Shown here piece by piece: positions 41,366-48,257 of a stretch of 48,257 nt of DNA. The position numbers and the translations under genes were made by a program. Origin of the DNA: Clostridia bacterium (GTDB lineage Bacteria > Bacillota > Clostridia > Lachnospirales > Lachnospiraceae); NCBI GenBank assembly GCA_910575245.1, contig CAJTEN010000033.1, forward strand, positions 1-48,257, given 5' to 3'. Position 1 is the first letter of the stretch, and every line of letters starts with the position of its first letter. The notes under the pieces are model-generated. The model saw only the letters and a list, made by a program, of their open reading frames with translations, had not been told where the DNA came from and ran no database searches.

Positions 41366-41971
41366 CTAAACTACCTTCTTAATCGCTTCCATCAGTCCCT
41401 CATAGGTCTCATATGCCGGAAACTGCGGATACTCCTTAATGATCTGCTCCGTGCTCTTAAAGAGGAACCCTGCCTTGCTCGCCTGAAGCATCCCAAGATC
41501 ATTGTGGCTGTCTCCAGCCGAAATTGTCTCAAAGCCGATCGACTGCAGTGCCCTGACCGTAGTCAGCTTGGAGTTCTCAACACGCATCTTAAATCCTGTG
41601 ATCTCCCCATCCGGCGCAACCACCAGAGAATTGCAGAAAATGGTGGGCCATCCCAGCTTCTTCATCAGGGAGCCTGCAAATTGTGTAAAAGTATCGCTGA
41701 TGATGATAACCTGTGTGATACTCCTAAGTTCATCCAAAAACTCCCTCGCCCCGGGAATTGGCTCAATAGCCTCGATCGTGTCCCGAATCTCCTTAAGCCC
41801 CAGTCCATGCTCTTTCAGAACACCCAGTCTCCACCGCATCAGTTTATCATAATCAGGCTCATCTCTGGTGGTCCTGGTAAGTTCCGGAATACCGCTGACC
41901 TCCGCAAAAGCAATCCAGATTTCCGGTACAAGCACTCCCTCCAAATCCAGACATACAATATTCATACTCAT
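41366..41971 (-). CDS. thrH: Phosphoserine phosphatase/homoserine phosphotransferase
   Basis: The 201-residue HAD enzyme shows CLDLEGVLVPEIWIAFAEVS (nucleophile DxE), IIISDTFTQFAGSLMKKLGW, and SAGDSHNDLGMLQASKAG. ThrH takes phosphate from phosphoserine and can move it to homoserine, thereby replacing homoserine kinase. Lysine and threonine entry genes lie 15 kb away in the same window and no thrB is seen there. Either ATG (MSMN or MNIV) could start it. It reads into apbE. Confidence 0.93.
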   Translation of the reverse strand: MSMNIVCLDLEGVLVPEIWIAFAEVSGIPELTRTTRDEPDYDKLMRWRLGVLKEHGLGLKEIRDTIEAIEPIPGAREFLDELRSITQVIIISDTFTQFAGSLMKKLGWPTIFCNSLVVAPDGEITGFKMRVENSKLTTVRALQSIGFETISAGDSHNDLGMLQASKAGFLFKSTEQIIKEYPQFPAYETYEGLMEAIKKVV

Positions 41972-42001
41972 AATTATCCTCCACTTTTAAAATTAATGAC
42001 A

Positions 42002-42070
42002 ATAACAGTTCAGCCCAGAGCCTTTCACTTGCTACAAAGGCTTCCGCCTTTGCCTCCTTCAAGAGCCGGA
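42002..42070. repeat. Dispersed backbone repeat, copy
   Basis: ATAACAGTTCAGCCCAGAGC followed by CTTTCACTTGCTACAAAGG, with an extra hairpin GGCTTCCGCC. It lies between thrH and the end of holA. Confidence 0.6.
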
Positions 42071-42092
42071 AGCAGCGAAATCCAATCCGTAC

Positions 42093-43085
42093 TCAGGTAT
42101 GTCCGGACGGCGTACTGTACTTTATGATCAACAGCTCCACACTCATCACATCGTTCATCCTGCCGGTCTTGACCGCCTCCTCGGTCTCCACACAGTCTGT
42201 CAGCGCCCTGCGCAAATCCTCTTCTCTGAATTTGGCAGCCTGGGCAACGTATTTTCTGGCGATAAAACCCGCCAGGCCAACTTTGCCGCCGATGGTATTG
42301 GCGTCATAGCCTTTATTTTTCAGTTCTTTCACCTGCAGTAAAAGATTAAACTGTCTCGTAATCAGAAACAAGATACGCATGGGTGGCTCCTTCAGCGTCA
42401 GAAGATCATAATACAAATCCAGCGCCGCCTTCTGCCGTCTTTCCGCCACCGCATTAATCATATCGAAGATCTGGCTGCTCACCTGTCTGGTACAGACCGC
42501 TTCTATATCCTGTGCCGTGATCACATCCCGCTCCATACAATAACAGAAAAGCTTCTCCAGTTCTCCCCGGATATTCTCCATGCCCGAACCGGTCTTGTCC
42601 AGAAAGAGATTCAGATCCCGTTCCGTGATATTCTTATTCTCCTTTTTCAAAAAGCCGAGTATCCATCGTTTCAGCACCGCCTCGTCCTGTGCCTTGAACT
42701 CAATGGCACGTCCTTTAGCCGTCGCCGCCTTGTACAGCTTGCTCCGCTTATCCACCGTCGGCTCCACAAAGACGAAATATGCCGTCTGCGCCGGCGCACC
42801 CAGATACGTTGCCAGTTCTTCTCCTCCCCGTGCAAAAAGCCCGCTGTTTTCCAGCACGATCACCCTTCGCTCCGCAAAAAATGGCATAGTCTCAGCCAGA
42901 TCGATCACCTCTCCGGATGAAATATTCTTCCCCTCGAAGCAATGCAAATTCATGGCGTCTCCATCGCCGAGCAGCGCTTTCTTAATCCTGTCCTTATACT
43001 GATTGCGCAGATAGGTCTCTTCACCGTACAGGATATAAACTTGCTTCAATTGTCCTGTTTTCATTTCTTCTGCTAATTTCTGCAT
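42093..43085 (-). CDS. holA: DNA polymerase III delta subunit
   Basis: The 330-residue clamp-loader subunit opens the sliding clamp. LKQVYILYGEETYLRNQYKD, FFAERRVIVLENSGLFA, and FLLTRQFNL-like LFLITRQFNLLLQVKELKNK are typical HolA segments. ATG 43083-43085 has AGAGGAA upstream. It starts 28 bp after the response-regulator fusion stop, so both probably share a transcript. The last codons (YSTPSGHT) lie next to a dispersed repeat and may be partly derived from it. Confidence 0.95.
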   Translation of the reverse strand: MQKLAEEMKTGQLKQVYILYGEETYLRNQYKDRIKKALLGDGDAMNLHCFEGKNISSGEVIDLAETMPFFAERRVIVLENSGLFARGGEELATYLGAPAQTAYFVFVEPTVDKRSKLYKAATAKGRAIEFKAQDEAVLKRWILGFLKKENKNITERDLNLFLDKTGSGMENIRGELEKLFCYCMERDVITAQDIEAVCTRQVSSQIFDMINAVAERRQKAALDLYYDLLTLKEPPMRILFLITRQFNLLLQVKELKNKGYDANTIGGKVGLAGFIARKYVAQAAKFREEDLRRALTDCVETEEAVKTGRMNDVMSVELLIIKYSTPSGHT

Positions 43086-43110
43086 AATTCCTCTTGGCCA
43101 GCTTTACATG

Positions 43111-43158
43111 TCCTCACGGACTTTGCAGCAAGTGCAAGATCCTGGGCTGGGCTGATAC
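43111..43158 (-). repeat. Dispersed backbone repeat, overlapping a gene end
   Basis: Read on the minus strand: TATCAGCCCAGCCCAGGATC, then TTGCACTTGCTGCAAAGTCC. This matches the 30441-30583 and 35661 copies. It supplies the final codons and stop of the gene at 43114-44223. Confidence 0.65.
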
Positions 43159-44223
43159 TCCGTCCATGTCAATCTTGTTGCGCAGATCCTGCATCTGGTA
43201 GTCCAGCTTCTCTATGGAATCGGCACAATCCTTCAGCTGTGCCACAATCTTGTCCGCATCGTTTATGTCTTTCTTATATTTCATCTTATGTTCCAGGCTC
43301 GCCCAAAAATCCATGGCAATCGTGCGGAACTGCACTTCTGCCTTCATATATTTCTTCTCATTGGAAAGAAATATCGGTACACTCAATATAAGATGCAGGC
43401 TTCTGTATCCATTGGACTTCGGATTTCGGATATAATCTTTCCATCGAAGAAGGAGTATGTCATCCTGCCTGGCCACCAGATCTGCCAGACGATAGATATC
43501 ATCCGGAAAAGAACAGATCACGCGAAGTCCCGCCACATCCGTCAGATGCTCCCTGATATTGTCCACTGTGATGGCATGCCCTTTCCGCTCCAGCTTCTCA
43601 TAGATACTCTCAGGTGATTTCAGCCTGCTCTTGATCGACTCAAAAGGGTTCCTCTTATATTCTCTTGAAAATTCCTCGTTCAGCACCTTGAGTCTCGTCT
43701 CAATCTCCATAATGGCAAACCGGTATTCCATCATCAGCCTGTTAAAGGGCTCGGCCTCCTTAAGTTTCTCCGCCTGTATCCTTATAATCCGGTCCTGCTG
43801 CCGCAGAGTTTCTCTCTGTTCCTGAACCTGTTGTTCCAGACTGTTCTTATAAGCGAACAGGTCTATCGTATTCTTAACCCTGTTCTTAACGATAGAACTG
43901 TCAAAGGGCTTATGGATAAAATCCGAGACACCTGTTTCCAGGCACTTGTTCTCGATCTCCGCCGCATTCTCCCCGCTTATGATGAGCACCGGGATCTGTT
44001 CCAACCACCCGTTCTCCCTCATCGCTGTGATTACCGCAAAGCCGTCCATTTCCGGCATCTGCAGATCCAGAAGCACCGCTGTCAGTTCTTCTTTATATTG
44101 CAGCAGCTTTCTCAGCGCCTGATGCCCGTTCTCTGCCATCTCTATGGCATAGCTGTCTTCCAGCATATCCCGCAGCATTTCACGATTCACTGCCGCATCG
44201 TCCACTACCAGTATCTTTTGCAT
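43114..44223 (-). CDS. Response regulator receiver fused to a (p)ppGpp synthetase domain
   Basis: I start at MQKILVVDDAAVNREMLRDM (ATG 44221-44223), the true receiver start; the 17 codons before it do not fit. Residues 1-120 form a REC domain with D8/D9, phospho-acceptor D53 (LLDLQMPEMDG), S83 and K105 (HKPFD). A coiled coil spans about 120-165. Residues 180-345 form a RelA/SpoT-type synthetase: RLKSPESIYEKLERKGH, DVAGLRVICSFPDDIYRLAD, KDYIRNPKSNGYRSLHLIL, EVQFRTIAMDFWASLEHKMK. No HD hydrolase, TGS or ACT domain is present. A histidine kinase probably controls alarmone synthesis directly; none is adjacent. The last 14 residues (SAQPRILHLLQSP region) come from a dispersed repeat. It probably shares a transcript with holA. 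Confidence 0.92.
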   Translation of the reverse strand: MQKILVVDDAAVNREMLRDMLEDSYAIEMAENGHQALRKLLQYKEELTAVLLDLQMPEMDGFAVITAMRENGWLEQIPVLIISGENAAEIENKCLETGVSDFIHKPFDSSIVKNRVKNTIDLFAYKNSLEQQVQEQRETLRQQDRIIRIQAEKLKEAEPFNRLMMEYRFAIMEIETRLKVLNEEFSREYKRNPFESIKSRLKSPESIYEKLERKGHAITVDNIREHLTDVAGLRVICSFPDDIYRLADLVARQDDILLLRWKDYIRNPKSNGYRSLHLILSVPIFLSNEKKYMKAEVQFRTIAMDFWASLEHKMKYKKDINDADKIVAQLKDCADSIEKLDYQMQDLRNKIDMDGVSAQPRILHLLQSP

Positions 44224-44724
44224 TTCCGTTTCCCCAGGTTTTCTGACAGGGCAGTCAGGCAAGAAGTATTTCACATAGTAAAACCTCCCTTTCCGATTCC
44301 CGTATCAGATTGGAAGGTGTCTCATTATCTGCTACTCTGTCCTTTTACATCGTCTATTTTATTATACAACAGATTTGACAAATCAGGAAGTATTTCCTTT
44401 ATACTTTTCTATGTTTTTGTACATTATAGTTACTATTCACGGTGCCTTGCACCCTGCTGCAAGGCATCCGGCCGATAAAGCTACGGTTTCAGGCATCCAG
44501 CCCCTCGCCGAAGGCGACTTTTCATGGGCTGGATGCGTTACAGTTCGCGGACGGTTAGGCCGTGAACTGTAACACATTATATGTAACATGCTGTCCCAGT
44601 CAATACACAGAAAACAGGTGGTCATATGCCCAATAATGCTGAAATCGCCAAAACCACTATAGACGATTTTCGGGAAATACAAAGATATATGGTAATAGCT
44701 AAAGAAGAAAATATTATAATAAAA
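44224..44724. other. 501-bp intergenic stretch
   Basis: It holds the upstream region of the response-regulator fusion, the repeat at 44429-44573 and an AT-rich block (44580-44720). The open frames here have no ribosome sites or recognisable domains. Confidence 0.5.
44429..44573. repeat. Dispersed backbone repeat, long copy
   Basis: Outer arms GTTACTATTCACG and CGTGAACTGTAAC. A perfect-looking inner hairpin lies at 44537-44573 (GTTACAGTTC/GAACTGTAAC). Two further stems are GCCTTGCA/TGCAAGGC and GGATGC pairs around GCATCC. Length (145 bp) and arm order match 30441-30583. Confidence 0.65.
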
Positions 44725-47055
44725 TCACTCCAAAAATGTTTCCACCCACACCTTCCTTCCCCTCGCATACACCATGATTGCCCCGCTCTCCTGTGTCCCC
44801 AGGATCAGGCAGCCCTGTTCTTTCAGTCTGTCTGTCAGTTCCGCGTGAGGATGTCCGTACCTGTTATTCCTGCCGGAAGATATCAGTGCAAGCTTCGGAT
44901 TCAATTCTCTCAACACCTCCTCATCGGTAGAGTATCTGGAACCATGGTGCGCTACTTTCAACAACATGATATCCCGCAGGACAAGATCATCAAAACGCTC
45001 TACGGACACGGATTTGCTGCTTGCCGGAACGCTTTTTACGATTTCTCCCACTCTCCTCTCCCCCTCTCCTTCCAGATCTCCTGTAAAAAGAGCCGTAAAA
45101 TCTCCATAAGATAAATGCAGTACCGTAGAATAAGCATTAATATCATCTGTATCCCATCCTTTCTCGGGATGCAGACAGGTTAATATAACCTTCCCGCACT
45201 GCAGACGGTCCCCGGCACTGATATAGCGAACCGCAACACCCGCTTCTGCCGCCAGATTCTCCAAATTATGATAGCTTTCATTTCTCCCCTTCTCTCCCAC
45301 ATCCGGCAGATATAATGCCTTTATGGCAATTCCGCCTCCCTGTGCGGCTTCCTCCAACATGGTGCAGATTCCGCTTATATGGTCACTGTCCGGATGGGTA
45401 ACGATAACAGCGTCCAGACACGATACACCTTCGTATTTCAGATAAGGGATTATCTGATATTCCGACACATTGCCTTTATCCGAGCTGCCGCCGTCGATCA
45501 GCATATGTATGCGGTTATTCTCCGACAGGTAAATGCAGTCCCCCTGTCCCACATCCATCATGGTAATCTGCAGCCCCTGGGGAAGTCTGATGCCTAATAC
45601 CAGCAGTGCACACAAGATCCCCTGCCAGAAAAGCATTTTGGGCAGTCTGGCATTCCACACGACAAGTCCCAGAAGGATGCCAAAAAACAGCAGTATCTGC
45701 CACAACTCCGGATATCCCGTAACCCAGGTATGACCAGGCATTCTCAGACAGAGCATGCAGCATTTCTCATAGAAGCACAACAGCATATGTACCGGGTATG
45801 CCGCTGCTGCACCCAGCGGAAGAAAACATGCTGCCGCACCCAGGCCTGCCAGACCGCACAGCAGAAGCAACGCCATACACGGAATCACGATGAGGTTCAG
45901 GATCACCGAATAGACCGGGAATTCATAATAGAAGCACAGATATACCGGCATTGTAGAGACCGATATGACCGCACCTGAAAAAAGCGCTTTCTCGGTCCCG
46001 CTTCGTCCAAACAGGTTTTTCTCTGCTTCCGGCAGCAGAATGCTGATTCCGCAGACGGCGCCAAAGGAAAACAGAAAACCGCTGTGCTGCAGATACAGCG
46101 GCTGCCGCAGCAGAATAAGCAGCGCCGAAACCGCCACCGCAGTCAGCAGATCATAGGTTCTTCCGATCAGTTCGGCAAAAAGATGGAGCACAAACATCAC
46201 ATAGGCTCTCAGCATCGATGTCCCCATCCCCGTCATCGTCCCATAACAGTACATGAGCACAATGCAAACAATAACATTAATTGCCCGCGGCGCTCTGATA
46301 CGTTGTAAAAGCTTATAGCATCCCATTCCTATAATAGACAGGTGCAGGCCGCTGATCGAGAGGATATGAATGATGCCGTTGGCCCGGTACAGTTCTTTCA
46401 AATCTGTATCCAGCATCCCCTTTTCTCCCAGGAGCATAGCCTTCATAACGGAAGCATCCGGCTCATCATAACAGGCATCCAGCAGAAGAGAAAAATATTC
46501 CCTGACCAGATACAGATACTCCCGAAAGCCGCTATATGCGCTGCTTTTTACCATAAGCCTGCCCTCCATAAGCCTGCCCTGCTGCCCCAGGGTCTCATAG
46601 TAGTCGGCGGCATCGAATTCTCCCGGATTTGTGGCGTGCCGGAAAGCGCGGAAACTACCCTGCACGATGACAAGACTGCCGATTTCCGGCAGATCATCTT
46701 CCTTCATATAGCACAGAACGCCATCCACTCCCCCGGCATCCTCTCTTCGTAAATTTTCTTTGTTCTCTTTCCAGAAACTATGTAAGCTATGATTTGGAAT
46801 TTTCTCAGAATCTGATAATAAGTTTTCCAGAACTTTCATTTGACTTTGTTTCAGAACTGTTACATCGGATAAGTATATGACAGGCGTTTTCGTATCCCGC
46901 GACAACCGGTACTCTTTCCAGTCCACATAACCGGCCACGGCAATCTGCTCCTTGTCCGGGATCCCACAGACTGCCGCACCGTCCTTCCTGCAAAAAAGTA
47001 CGGTCCAGATCGCTGCCACATATACCAATCCGACCAGGCATAGTGGTCTTCTCAT
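44725..47055 (-). CDS. comEC: Competence protein ComEC/Rec2
   Basis: I start at MRRPLCLVGLVYVAAIWTVL (ATG 47053-47055; TGGAGG 5 bases upstream). A 41-codon longer frame lacks such a site. The 776 residues comprise an N-terminal membrane part and OB-like DUF4131 region (1-180), the ComEC_N channel domain with about eight helices (about 190-480; GIIHILSISGLHLSIIGMGC), and a metallo-beta-lactamase-like nuclease domain (about 510-776; VTHPDSDHISG, LFTGDLEGEGE, KVAHHGSRYST). ComEC draws single-stranded DNA across the membrane. It follows the GerMN gene. comEA and comEB are not in the window. Confidence 0.95.
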   Translation of the reverse strand: MRRPLCLVGLVYVAAIWTVLFCRKDGAAVCGIPDKEQIAVAGYVDWKEYRLSRDTKTPVIYLSDVTVLKQSQMKVLENLLSDSEKIPNHSLHSFWKENKENLRREDAGGVDGVLCYMKEDDLPEIGSLVIVQGSFRAFRHATNPGEFDAADYYETLGQQGRLMEGRLMVKSSAYSGFREYLYLVREYFSLLLDACYDEPDASVMKAMLLGEKGMLDTDLKELYRANGIIHILSISGLHLSIIGMGCYKLLQRIRAPRAINVIVCIVLMYCYGTMTGMGTSMLRAYVMFVLHLFAELIGRTYDLLTAVAVSALLILLRQPLYLQHSGFLFSFGAVCGISILLPEAEKNLFGRSGTEKALFSGAVISVSTMPVYLCFYYEFPVYSVILNLIVIPCMALLLLCGLAGLGAAACFLPLGAAAAYPVHMLLCFYEKCCMLCLRMPGHTWVTGYPELWQILLFFGILLGLVVWNARLPKMLFWQGILCALLVLGIRLPQGLQITMMDVGQGDCIYLSENNRIHMLIDGGSSDKGNVSEYQIIPYLKYEGVSCLDAVIVTHPDSDHISGICTMLEEAAQGGGIAIKALYLPDVGEKGRNESYHNLENLAAEAGVAVRYISAGDRLQCGKVILTCLHPEKGWDTDDINAYSTVLHLSYGDFTALFTGDLEGEGERRVGEIVKSVPASSKSVSVERFDDLVLRDIMLLKVAHHGSRYSTDEEVLRELNPKLALISSGRNNRYGHPHAELTDRLKEQGCLILGTQESGAIMVYARGRKVWVETFLE

Positions 47056-47177
47056 TCTAACCTCCATGATTCCGCCCGGCGGAATCTCAAATCTGTACAT
47101 AGAATGCCGTATTCCGTGCATTCTCCTAAACATCTGACACCTCTCAGGATGCATTGTGCGGACAGACAGCGGATACA

Positions 47178-48125
47178 TCAGGAGGACTTATCACTGTTCT
47201 CCGATGTTATCAGAAGATCCAGATTCCGCTCGAACGGGTCGCTTAAATTAAATTTCTCACGATATGTGATATTCGTCTCTCCGCTGATCGATATCTGTAC
47301 TTTATTAATATTGGGCAGTTCCACCAGAGAATTGACAATGGAGTAAATCGTTACTTCTGCATTCACGTTGTAGGGCGATGTCAGAAAATCCTCTCCAAAA
47401 TTGACATAACATATACCATCCTTCGCTGACACGCTCACGATCTTTGTCGAGGGATTGACGGTAGGATATGCCCCGTCCATTAAAGGTCCCTTCACCAGCT
47501 GTTCCACCACCAGCTTTTCCATGGAAATATTGCTGTTATATACCACGTTCCTGCGGTTCTCTTCCACCAGTCCGGCGCCGTCCTCGCTGGCGAAATACAG
47601 CCTGAGGTTCACCTTTTCATATGCATTGATCTCATCTCCCGCATTCTCGATAAAAGTGTCCGCCGACATCGTTCCGATCGCCATTCCACTGCTGTCAGCC
47701 AGCATTTCTCCCTGCACCGTAAAGGATACGTAACTTATCTCCGGAATCTGCGTCAAAGTCCTGACGATTGCCGCCCTTGTCAGAATCTCTTTCATCGCAT
47801 CCATCGACTTATATTTCTCATCGAAATTTAATGTCAGCTGCCCGCTGTCCAACGAGTATCCAAGCAATTCAAAGCCATTTGCCAGTGGCGCCTCATACTC
47901 CAGTTTGTCCGGAATCCGTCCCAGCTGATCTAGTAATTCCTGCAGAAGCTTGTCTGTCTTCACAGTCTCGCTGCCATAATCCCTAGTAAGGGTGTTGGTT
48001 TCTTCATTGTTTACATAATATATTTTATATACTGTTCCGGCTTCCTCCGTCTCTTCCCTGCCGCATGCCGTACAAAACAGCACAAGCAGGAGTACCGCAA
48101 TTATAATAAAATATTTTCTATTCAT
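47178..48125 (-). CDS. GerMN-domain lipoprotein
   Basis: The 315-residue lipoprotein has signal and lipobox LLLVLFCTAC. Two GerMN domains follow: about 35-160 (TVYKIYYVNNEETNTLTRDY; LTRAAIVRTLTQIPEIS) and about 175-300 (LRLYFASEDGAGLVEENRRN; VTIYSIVNSLVELPNINKVQ). GerM proteins of spore formers act in spore wall formation and germination at the engulfing membrane. It precedes comEC by 122 bp. An IS200-type element lies only 19 bp upstream, and the ribosome site is weak, so expression may be altered. Confidence 0.9.
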   Translation of the reverse strand: MNRKYFIIIAVLLLVLFCTACGREETEEAGTVYKIYYVNNEETNTLTRDYGSETVKTDKLLQELLDQLGRIPDKLEYEAPLANGFELLGYSLDSGQLTLNFDEKYKSMDAMKEILTRAAIVRTLTQIPEISYVSFTVQGEMLADSSGMAIGTMSADTFIENAGDEINAYEKVNLRLYFASEDGAGLVEENRRNVVYNSNISMEKLVVEQLVKGPLMDGAYPTVNPSTKIVSVSAKDGICYVNFGEDFLTSPYNVNAEVTIYSIVNSLVELPNINKVQISISGETNITYREKFNLSDPFERNLDLLITSENSDKSS

Positions 48126-48144
48126 ATACGTCTATACGCTCTTT

Positions 48145-48257
48145 TCTAAGTTAGCAACCCCCATTTCAAATGGGGGTTTAATTGTAACCCCTCCGGGGTC
48201 TATTACTGGTTCCGCCAGAGGCGGGTTCGCTATCACCATTAGTACTGGTTGCCTCCG
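48145..48257 (-). mobile_element. IS200-type element B, partial copy (tnpA-downstream end)
   Basis: Identical to 10700-10812, including the AACCCCCATTT/AAATGGGGGTT hairpin. The transposase lies beyond the window. Read in the same direction as the GerMN gene, the element stands between that gene and its original promoter. Confidence 0.9.

Noticed and set aside
43831..44478. 215-codon frame on the plus strand
   Set aside because: Antisense to the receiver domain of the alarmone-synthetase fusion.

Overview
The window reads as a Clostridia chromosome, most likely Lachnospiraceae. The backbone genes (ThrH, an SfsA-MutY fusion, GerMN lipoprotein, ComEC, PAP2 and diacylglycerol-kinase-like proteins) and the style of the mobile elements point there. 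This is inference from gene content, not a marker-gene assignment. Both window edges lie inside copies of one IS200-type element: bases 1-106 match 11289-11394, and 48145-48257 match 10700-10812. The window is therefore bounded by repeats.

Bases 1-19590 are a nested mobile-element graveyard on the 3' side of a tRNA-Gly(GCC) gene (19518-19590, minus strand). The 3' end of this tRNA is repeated in direct orientation at 11397-11417 and 8802-8828, so several integrative elements have stacked up at one site. Each unit has, next to its att repeat, a DUF4258 toxin-like gene with an MqsA-like zinc-finger antitoxin. At its other end it has a tyrosine integrase, followed by doubled GATTCAAA repeats and a conserved hairpin. 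All four integrase traces (107-184, 10290-10616, 12209-12323, 18361-19427) are broken. Inserted between one integrase end and its hairpin is an 8.5-kb element (about 227-8730). It carries a large serine recombinase, a sigma-like HTH protein, a BtrH-like enzyme with its MerR regulator, an XRE regulator, an oriT-like palindrome cluster without a relaxase, a YhcG-type nuclease and an IS200 copy. Its two ends can be rejoined on paper into palindromic attB and attP sites. Debris of IS110, IS3 and a DDE transposase, an Rpn nuclease, a truncated DUF5688 gene and a truncated FtsK gene fill the rest.

Bases 19600-48140 are ordinary backbone, mostly on the minus strand: a membrane-anchored GH3 enzyme with an acidic repeat tail, an alpha/beta hydrolase, lysC, hom with an ACT regulator, glyA, a lipid kinase and a PAP2 phosphatase, a glycosyltransferase, sfsA-mutY with a 5'-nucleotidase, a truncated GH3 enzyme facing a truncated AraC regulator, an NhaC antiporter, apbE, thrH, holA, a response regulator fused to a (p)ppGpp synthetase, comEC and a GerMN lipoprotein. 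Aspartate kinase, homoserine dehydrogenase, ThrH and GlyA together cover aspartate-to-threonine and serine/glycine steps.

Intergenic spaces of the backbone carry a dispersed repeat with GTAACAGTTC ends and a separate MITE-like insertion. Neither was seen in the island, while the TTCGGGCCA palindrome family was seen only inside the 8.5-kb element. The most interesting items are the reconstructible serine-recombinase sites, the tandem tRNA-Gly array with repeated toxin-antitoxin modules, the response regulator-alarmone synthetase fusion (whose last codons come from the dispersed repeat), the SfsA-MutY fusion and the twin MerR-type promoters.
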